Below the pieces are notes generated by a model. The model had not been told where the DNA came from, did not search any database, and saw only the letters and a program-made list of their open reading frames with translations. A DNA stretch of 10,325 bases, from positions 1 through 10,325 of the forward strand of contig JAITPU010000080.1 of the NCBI GenBank assembly GCA_031289235.1, given 5' to 3'. The position numbers were made by a program, and so were the translations under genes. Shown here one piece after another: positions 6,670 through 10,325 of the stretch. Positions within the stretch are counted from its first letter, which is position 1. Each line of letters begins with the position of its first letter. Source of the stretch: Eubacteriales Family XIII. Incertae Sedis bacterium (GTDB taxonomy: Bacteria; Bacillota; Clostridia; Peptostreptococcales; Anaerovoracaceae).

Positions 6670-7797
6670 TTACAACCAGTTTCTCGGATTTTGATATTCC
6701 CCGTTTACGCGTACTTCCAAATGACAGTGCGACCCTGTCGAACTCCCTGTGCTGCCGGCATACGCTATGGTCTGCCCCCTCGACACAGACGCCCCCTCCG
6801 AAACCGCAAGCTTGCTGTTATGAGCGTAGAGGGTAACGAGATTTCCGCCGTCGGTCTTGCCGTGGTCGATCATCACAACATTGCCGTAGCTGTTGTTCCA
6901 GCCGGCCTTGATCACAGTGCCCGACTCCGCCGCGGCGACCGGCGTCCCCACCGGCGCGGGGATGTCCATACCGGTATGCAGCTTCGCGTACCCGAGGATG
7001 GGATGTATCCTGTTTCCAAATTCGGAAGAAACCCTGTAATATCCGGAAACCGGCCAGCCGAGTTTACCGTTCCCCGTATACAGCGTATCGCCGGACATAG
7101 CCCTAATCTCGGCAGCCAGTCTGTTAGCTTCGGCGATCTGCTCGTCCACTTCTTTTTCGAGATTTTTATTCTCCTGCGAAAGTTCGCTCTTCGCGACAGC
7201 GACGGCGTTCTTATCCTCCAACAGCTCGCTCTGCTTTCCGGCCTGCACAGTTTGCCGGGCGATAAGCTGCTGCTGAAGAGTCTCCAGTTCTTTTTTTCGC
7301 GCGTCTACTTCTTTGTAATGCTCTTCTATGCTTTCAAGCGCTTGGGCGTCGCTTTCATATATCAATTTAATCATATCCATATTGGACATGAAGTCGGTGA
7401 CGCTGGTAGACCCCAAAATTACGTCCACCATGCCCATCTCGCCGTTTTTATACATGGACCTGAGCCGCAGGTTCAGGTCGTCGCTCTGCTGCTCCATTTC
7501 CATTTCCACGACGCGCAGGCTCTCTTTCACGGCGTTGATGGTTTCATGGATCTTGTTTATGTCCGTCTGTATTGCGTTTATCTCCTTTTCCGCCGTTTGG
7601 ATCTTCGTCTCCAGCTCGTTTATTTGGGAACCCAGCTTCTTTTCCTTCTGCTTCCCTTCCTTAAGCTGCGCCTGACTCTGGCTGATTTCCCTGCGAATGG
7701 CGTCAAGATCATCCTGCATGTCGCCGTAGACCGGTGTCAAAGCTCCAACGGAGAGCGCCATCACAAATATCAGGATATACCGTATGCTTCTCTTCAC
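6670..7797 (-). CDS. M23 family peptidoglycan endopeptidase with EnvC-like coiled coil
   Basis: Exported murein hydrolase that should cut peptide cross-links in the cell wall, probably at the septum. The 375-residue product begins with a signal peptide (about 1-25, ending near TPVYG). A long heptad-rich coiled coil follows (about 28-230, broken by a small globular stretch near 113-140), then a C-terminal M23/LytM domain (about 255-375). The zinc ligands are intact: His274 and Asp278 in HTGMD, and His359 of the HCH motif (357-359); His326 in YAH is also kept. E. coli EnvC lacks such residues and only activates amidases, so this protein may be a true enzyme. The GTG at 7797 is preferred because GAGG lies 8 nt upstream. 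The ATG at 7818 has AAGGAG directly touching it, which is too close. It lies 207 bp after ftsX. Confidence 0.93.
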   Translation of the reverse strand: MKRSIRYILIFVMALSVGALTPVYGDMQDDLDAIRREISQSQAQLKEGKQKEKKLGSQINELETKIQTAEKEINAIQTDINKIHETINAVKESLRVVEMEMEQQSDDLNLRLRSMYKNGEMGMVDVILGSTSVTDFMSNMDMIKLIYESDAQALESIEEHYKEVDARKKELETLQQQLIARQTVQAGKQSELLEDKNAVAVAKSELSQENKNLEKEVDEQIAEANRLAAEIRAMSGDTLYTGNGKLGWPVSGYYRVSSEFGNRIHPILGYAKLHTGMDIPAPVGTPVAAAESGTVIKAGWNNSYGNVVMIDHGKTDGGNLVTLYAHNSKLAVSEGASVSRGQTIAYAGSTGSSTGSHCHLEVRVNGEYQNPRNWL

Positions 7798-7818
7798 TGT
7801 CTTAACCTCACGTTTCAT

Positions 7819-8025
7819 CTCCTTACTATACTATTGCGCCGCCAGCTAAACATCAAAAGCCGCGACGGTCTTTTTTCCGCCACGCTTTTCATTTGGCGGA
7901 GCAATAATAGGCAATCGTCGACAGAGCCGGACGCGGAGCTTTTCTCCTAAGCCCTTCACGAACAGATCAACAGCCGCTACGCTTCCGCCGGACAGCGTTT
8001 ATCAAACCGCTTCCGTCAGTATTTA
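7819..8025. other. ftsX to M23-gene spacer
   Basis: This 207-bp gap has no convincing gene. Just after the ftsX stop the minus strand has an imperfect hairpin (AGCG..TTT / AAACGCT) with no T-run. Further on, TCCGCC and GGCGGA form a 6-bp stem with a 13-nt loop (about 7875-7900), but the minus-strand flank is an A-run rather than a T-run, so it is not a terminator for ftsX. A weak promoter lies at 7828-7856. ftsEX and the downstream genes may therefore be partly separate units. Confidence 0.4.
7828..7856 (-). promoter_or_regulatory. Possible promoter for the M23-recJ-ctp genes
   Basis: On the minus strand, TTGATG (7851-7856), 17 bp and TAGTAT (7828-7833) form a modest sigma70-type promoter; TATAGT overlaps the -10 shifted by 3 bp. 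Transcription would start near 7820. The ATG at 7818 would then be almost leaderless, which supports the GTG at 7797 as the start of the M23 gene. Confidence 0.35.
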
Positions 8026-8907
8026 TCAGGTGTCCAAAAAACGCCGCATGGAAACTATGCTGCCGCAGGCTCCGATGCTGACGCCCAGCGCGATGAATAC
8101 TATAGCCAGATTGCTTATCAAAAACCGTTCCGGAACCATACCGGCCGACAGGATAATCAGCAAATTCGGGCCTACGACGTCGACGAGCTTATGATAGACC
8201 AAAGCGATAAGCCCCGCCGAAACTCCGGCGGAAACGATCCCTATGAAGATGCCCTCCCCGAGAAACGGCCCCCGGATGAACCAGTTTGTCGCCCCGACAT
8301 ACTTCATAATGCTGATTTCCCGCTCCCGCGCGAGCACTGTCAGTTTGATAGTGTTGGACACGACCACGACTGATATGATCACCAGCGCCAGAATGACCGC
8401 CATCGCGCCGATCTGTATGAAATTGGTAACTTTCAGCAGACGGTCGACAGTCTCCTTGTAATAGCTGATGTCTTCCACGCCTTCCATTGCTCTGGCTTTC
8501 GCCGCAACGCGGCCGGCGTCCTCCAACCTGCTCACTTCCACTATAACGGAATTGGGTAGGGGATTTTCGCGCAACGTATCCAATATATAGGCCTTATCTC
8601 CGAATTTCACCCTGAAATCCTCCATCGCCTTCTCCTCGGAAAGATAAGATACCTGCCGCACTTCCGGCATTATGGAAAATTTTCCCATAATATCTTCGGC
8701 CATGCCGTAATCCGTCGAATCCAGAAGATACAACCTTATGACGTTAAAATCCTGTTTCGCGCTTTCCGCGATGTTGTTGATGTTCACGACGAGGATAAAA
8801 AAAAGGCCCAGAACCAAGAGGATCGCGGTAATGGAAAAAACGGAAGCCATGGACATGGCTCGGTTTCTGGCGAATTGCTTTGCCGCCTGTTTAATGGAAT
8901 ATATCAT
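8026..8907 (-). CDS. ftsX: Cell division permease-like protein FtsX
   Basis: Membrane subunit of the FtsEX ABC-type complex, which transmits ATP hydrolysis by FtsE to cell-wall hydrolases outside the membrane. The 293-residue protein has the FtsX topology. There is a cytoplasmic N-terminus, TM1 (about 21-43), a large extracytoplasmic loop (about 44-162) that binds the hydrolase or its activator, TM2 (about 165-187), TM3 (about 214-238) and TM4 (about 265-286). The FtsX hallmark NTIKLTVLAREREISIMKYV (185-204), continuing into GATNWFIR, follows TM2. Length is normal. The start codon overlaps the ftsE stop as ATGA, and with no close ribosome binding site, translation is probably coupled to ftsE. 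Codons 35-38 include a run of eight Ts that could be slippery. Confidence 0.95.
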   Translation of the reverse strand: MIYSIKQAAKQFARNRAMSMASVFSITAILLVLGLFFILVVNINNIAESAKQDFNVIRLYLLDSTDYGMAEDIMGKFSIMPEVRQVSYLSEEKAMEDFRVKFGDKAYILDTLRENPLPNSVIVEVSRLEDAGRVAAKARAMEGVEDISYYKETVDRLLKVTNFIQIGAMAVILALVIISVVVVSNTIKLTVLAREREISIMKYVGATNWFIRGPFLGEGIFIGIVSAGVSAGLIALVYHKLVDVVGPNLLIILSAGMVPERFLISNLAIVFIALGVSIGACGSIVSMRRFLDT

Positions 8908-9629
8908 AATAGCGCGGAACCCCCACCTCCGATACGGGACGTTTCCTCTTCTTCCGCGCCATATACGCCGCTTTTCTCGTCCCTCACGACACGGCCCCTG
9001 TCGATAGCGATAACCCTTTTGCCCATTTTATCGACTATATCCTTCGCATGAGTTACCATAACAACGGTAGTCCCGCGCAGGTTGATCTGTTCAAGGAGGT
9101 GCATGATTTCCCAGGCGGTATCCGGATCCAGATTCCCCGTCGGCTCGTCGGCTATTAAAACAAGGGGATTGTTGACGATGGCCCTGGCGATAGCCACGCG
9201 CTGCTGCTCTCCCGCTGAAAGCTCGCCCGGATACTTATACGCTTTTGAACTGACGCCCACTAAGCTCAAAACCTGCGGAACCTGTCTCCGCACAGACCTT
9301 GGGTTCATATGGATGATTTCCATGGCAAACGACACGTTTTCGAAAACAGTTTTTTGGGGCAGCAAGCGAAAATCCTGGAACACGACGCCTATGCTCCTGC
9401 GAAGTTTCGGGATCCCGCGATTGGACAGCGAGGTGACCTCCACGCCGTTTAAAGTGATGCCGCCCGAATTCGGCTCGATTTCCTTCAGCATCAGTTTGAT
9501 AAAAGTGGATTTGCCTGCGCCGCTGGGTCCCACAAGAAATACAAAGTCCTTCTTTTTTATGGTAATGCTGACGTCTTCCAGCCCGATATTCGTCCCATAA
9601 GTCTTGGTAACATTTTTATAAATTATCAT
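8904..9629 (-). CDS. ftsE: Cell division ATP-binding protein FtsE
   Basis: Cytoplasmic ATPase of the FtsEX complex. The 241-residue protein has every ABC motif in place: Walker A GPSGAGKST (34-42), Q-loop Gln85 in VFQDFRLLP, signature LSAGEQQR (137-144), Walker B LVLIADEP (156-163) with the catalytic Glu, D-loop NLDP and switch His194. VVFQDFRLLP...VFENV is characteristic of FtsE rather than other small ABC ATPases. The C-terminus has about 20 extra acidic and glycine-rich residues (EEEETSRIGGGG) beyond the usual end. The ATG at 9629 is preceded by GAGG with a 4-nt gap. First gene of the ftsEX pair, divergent from the RsbW-like gene. Confidence 0.96.
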   Translation of the reverse strand: MIIYKNVTKTYGTNIGLEDVSITIKKKDFVFLVGPSGAGKSTFIKLMLKEIEPNSGGITLNGVEVTSLSNRGIPKLRRSIGVVFQDFRLLPQKTVFENVSFAMEIIHMNPRSVRRQVPQVLSLVGVSSKAYKYPGELSAGEQQRVAIARAIVNNPLVLIADEPTGNLDPDTAWEIMHLLEQINLRGTTVVMVTHAKDIVDKMGKRVIAIDRGRVVRDEKSGVYGAEEEETSRIGGGGSALL

Positions 9630-9664
9630 TAAGCCTCATGTTTCCTTTATCAACGCTATCAGCA

Positions 9665-9703
9665 CTCGCCTCGGCATTCAATCTTGCTCGCCTCGGAACT
9701 CAA
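9665..9703. repeat. Two direct repeats 22 bp apart in the ftsE leader
   Basis: CTCGCCTCGGCATTCAA (9665-9681) and CTCGCCTCGGAACTCAA (9687-9703) match at 15 of 17 bases, with the first ten identical. The 22-bp offset is close to two helical turns, so the copies lie on one DNA face, as expected of a tandem regulator-binding site. On the minus-strand transcript they read CCGAGGCGAG and could instead act at the RNA level. Confidence 0.6.
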
Positions 9704-9766
9704 CCTTAAATTTCACAGTCCGAAAGCGCGCCGACAACGCTTTTGAGCTTTTAAATGAACGCAATA

Positions 9767-9795
9767 ATTATACAACAAACGGGCATTTTATAGAA
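9767..9795 (-). promoter_or_regulatory. Possible ftsEX promoter
   Basis: A perfect TATAAT (minus strand, 9767-9772) with a poor -35 TTCTAT (9790-9795) at 17 bp spacing. Transcription would start near 9760 and give a ~130-nt leader to the ftsE ATG that includes the direct repeats at 9665-9703. The weak -35 suggests help from an activator or use of another promoter. Confidence 0.45.
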
Positions 9796-9874
9796 CATGT
9801 ATCGTATTACAAGTTAATTACAATTCGGCTCGCCGGTTATTATTCAAATTTTTTCTTATCTTCTTCTTAAAATC

Positions 9875-9903
9875 TTGATTTTTCAACACGCTCGTTATAT
9901 AAT
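9875..9903 (+). promoter_or_regulatory. Strong sigma70-type promoter toward the RsbW-like gene
   Basis: TTGATT (9875-9880), a 17-bp spacer and a perfect TATAAT (9898-9903) on the plus strand, with an AT-rich A/T-tract region just upstream (about 9844-9874) resembling an UP element. Transcription should start near 9910, about 265 nt before the ATG at 10176. Confidence 0.65.
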
Positions 9904-9943
9904 TCATTATGTCGTTATTGCGACTATTGAACGCAGAACAAAA

Positions 9944-9961
9944 TTGATATCGCGATCTCAA
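9944..9961. repeat. 18-bp near-perfect palindrome
   Basis: TTGATATCGCGATCTCAA is palindromic except for one mismatched pair (9948 against 9957). It lies about 35 bp downstream of the predicted start point of the plus-strand promoter. That fits an operator for a dimeric repressor or a small RNA hairpin. Confidence 0.4.
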
Positions 9962-10056
9962 ATTCCGGCGGTCGAACTCATCAACGAAGCGACGAGAATT
10001 TTTTCATCGGGCGTTTCTACTGTCTGTTTTGACAACCAGCAGGGAATTGGGGCAAG

Positions 10057-10099
10057 GTGGCGGATTCAGCCACGCGGCTTGACGGAAAAAAGGAGCCGC
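10057..10099 (+). other. Two adjacent hairpins in the leader of the RsbW-like gene
   Basis: GTGGC/GCCAC (10057-10061 with 10069-10073, loop of 7) is followed without a gap by GCGGCT/AGCCGC (10074-10079 with 10094-10099, loop of 14 including a purine-rich AAAAAAGG). Adjacent stems could stack. No T-run follows, so they are not terminators. Function unknown. Confidence 0.35.
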
Positions 10100-10175
10100 A
10101 GCTTGATATATCCCAATGTCGCCGGAGCGATAGCGCATACGCAGTCGCCGTTGAATACCGAAAAGAGAAGCCTCT

Positions 10176-10325
10176 ATGAGTGAAATAACCATACTGGCGA
10201 ATGCCGACCAGATCGACAAAGTCCAAGCGTTTATTGAAGAACGGATGGAGTATGCTGGTTTCACGTCACATTTTCAAAATGAAATCTCCCTTGTTGTGGA
10301 GGAGGTTTTTGTAAACATCGTAAAC
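10176..10325 (+). CDS. RsbW/SpoIIAB-type ATP-binding anti-sigma kinase, N-terminal part only
   Basis: Only the first 50 codons are present; the gene runs off the window. The protein begins MSEITILANADQIDKVQAFI and reaches the GHKL N-box as EISLVVEEVFVNIVN, with Glu43 and Asn47 in the ExxxN arrangement used for Mg-ATP binding. This order and spacing fit the HATPase_c_2 family (RsbW, SpoIIAB, BtrW), small serine kinases that hold a sigma factor or phosphorylate a STAS-domain anti-anti-sigma protein. Which partner it has cannot be seen here. An in-frame stop 21 nt upstream makes ATG 10176 the first possible start; the ribosome binding site (AGAGAAG) is weak. It diverges from ftsE and likely uses the promoter at 9875-9903. 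Confidence 0.8.
   Translation, partial: MSEITILANADQIDKVQAFIEERMEYAGFTSHFQNEISLVVEEVFVNIVN

Larger units (their letters stand above)
9630..10175. other. Divergent control region between ftsE and the RsbW-like gene
   Basis: These 546 bp hold no convincing protein gene; the open frames are short, unlike known families, and overlap promoter elements or the next gene. Toward ftsE there is a promoter-like pair (9767-9795) and a leader with a 22-bp-spaced direct repeat. Toward the RsbW-like gene there is a strong promoter with an AT-rich upstream element (9875-9903) and a ~265-nt transcribed leader with a palindrome and hairpins. I recognise no known riboswitch or tRNA in it. Confidence 0.5.

Noticed and set aside
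7819..7893. 25-codon minus-strand frame ending in ATGA overlap with ATG 7818
   Set aside because: No ribosome binding site precedes it, the peptide is unlike any family, and it would need the less likely ATG start of the M23 gene.
7875..7900. TCCGCC/GGCGGA stem-loop between ftsX and the M23 gene as a terminator
   Set aside because: The minus strand has an A-run instead of a T-run after the stem, and the plus strand has no T-run after it either.
6691..7950. A 419-codon plus-strand open frame
   Set aside because: It is antisense to the M23 gene, whose product is clearly conserved; the frame stays open because of codon composition.
9875..10183. A 102-codon plus-strand open frame before the RsbW-like gene
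   Set aside because: It starts with TTG inside the -35 element of a strong promoter, has no ribosome binding site, resembles no family and overlaps the next gene by 8 nt.
10004..10264. Minus-strand open frames of 69-86 codons
   Set aside because: They run antisense through the start of the RsbW-like gene, have low-complexity mixed composition and match no family.

Overview
The window looks like ordinary chromosomal core-genome DNA from a bacterium, most likely a member of the Bacillota of the class Clostridia. This rests on strong GGAGG-type ribosome binding sites, a full-length two-core-domain EF-Ts of about 303 residues, an ftsE-ftsX-M23-S41 neighbourhood and an RsbW-type anti-sigma kinase. 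It is inferred from protein style only, not from a phylogeny. Base composition is roughly half GC, with AT-rich promoter regions. I see no mobile element, CRISPR array, rRNA or tRNA, and no defence or biosynthetic cluster.

Layout. (1) 42-1913, minus strand: rpsB then tsf, the classic ribosomal protein S2 / EF-Ts operon. It has a well-formed sigma70-type promoter (2027-2055), a ~107-nt leader that can fold into nested helices, and a 150-bp spacer between the two genes containing hairpins. (2) 1914-2246: a 333-bp divergent control region. It holds the rpsB promoter and leader, an overlapping plus-strand promoter-like sequence, a plus-strand intrinsic terminator with no annotated gene in front of it, and a second plus-strand promoter that overlaps the terminator. 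(3) 2247-3764, plus strand: a sodium:solute symporter (SSS family). Its stop codon directly abuts the stop codon of the convergent ctp gene. (4) 3765-9629, minus strand: ftsE-ftsX (4-bp overlap), a 207-bp gap with a possible internal promoter, then an M23 peptidase with an EnvC-like coiled coil, recJ (2-nt gap) and an S41 C-terminal processing protease (44-nt gap). (5) 9630-10175: a 546-bp divergent control region with no convincing gene. (6) 10176-10325, plus strand: the first 50 codons of an RsbW/SpoIIAB-type histidine-kinase-fold protein, cut by the window end.

How the genes work together. FtsE and FtsX form the ABC-type complex that couples cytoplasmic ATP hydrolysis to activation of cell-wall hydrolases at the septum. 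The adjacent M23 protein has intact zinc ligands and a long coiled coil, so it is the obvious candidate hydrolase partner. The S41 PDZ protease may process envelope proteins. RecJ, a single-strand DNA exonuclease for repair, is a functional outsider placed between two envelope genes. rpsB and tsf supply the translation apparatus.

I did not find a clearly new protein system. The points most worth checking are non-coding or structural: the rpsB leader fold, the orphan terminator and possible ~80-nt RNA before the symporter, the 22-bp-spaced direct repeat before ftsE, the long structured leader before the RsbW-like gene, and an out-of-frame 11-bp tandem repeat inside recJ.
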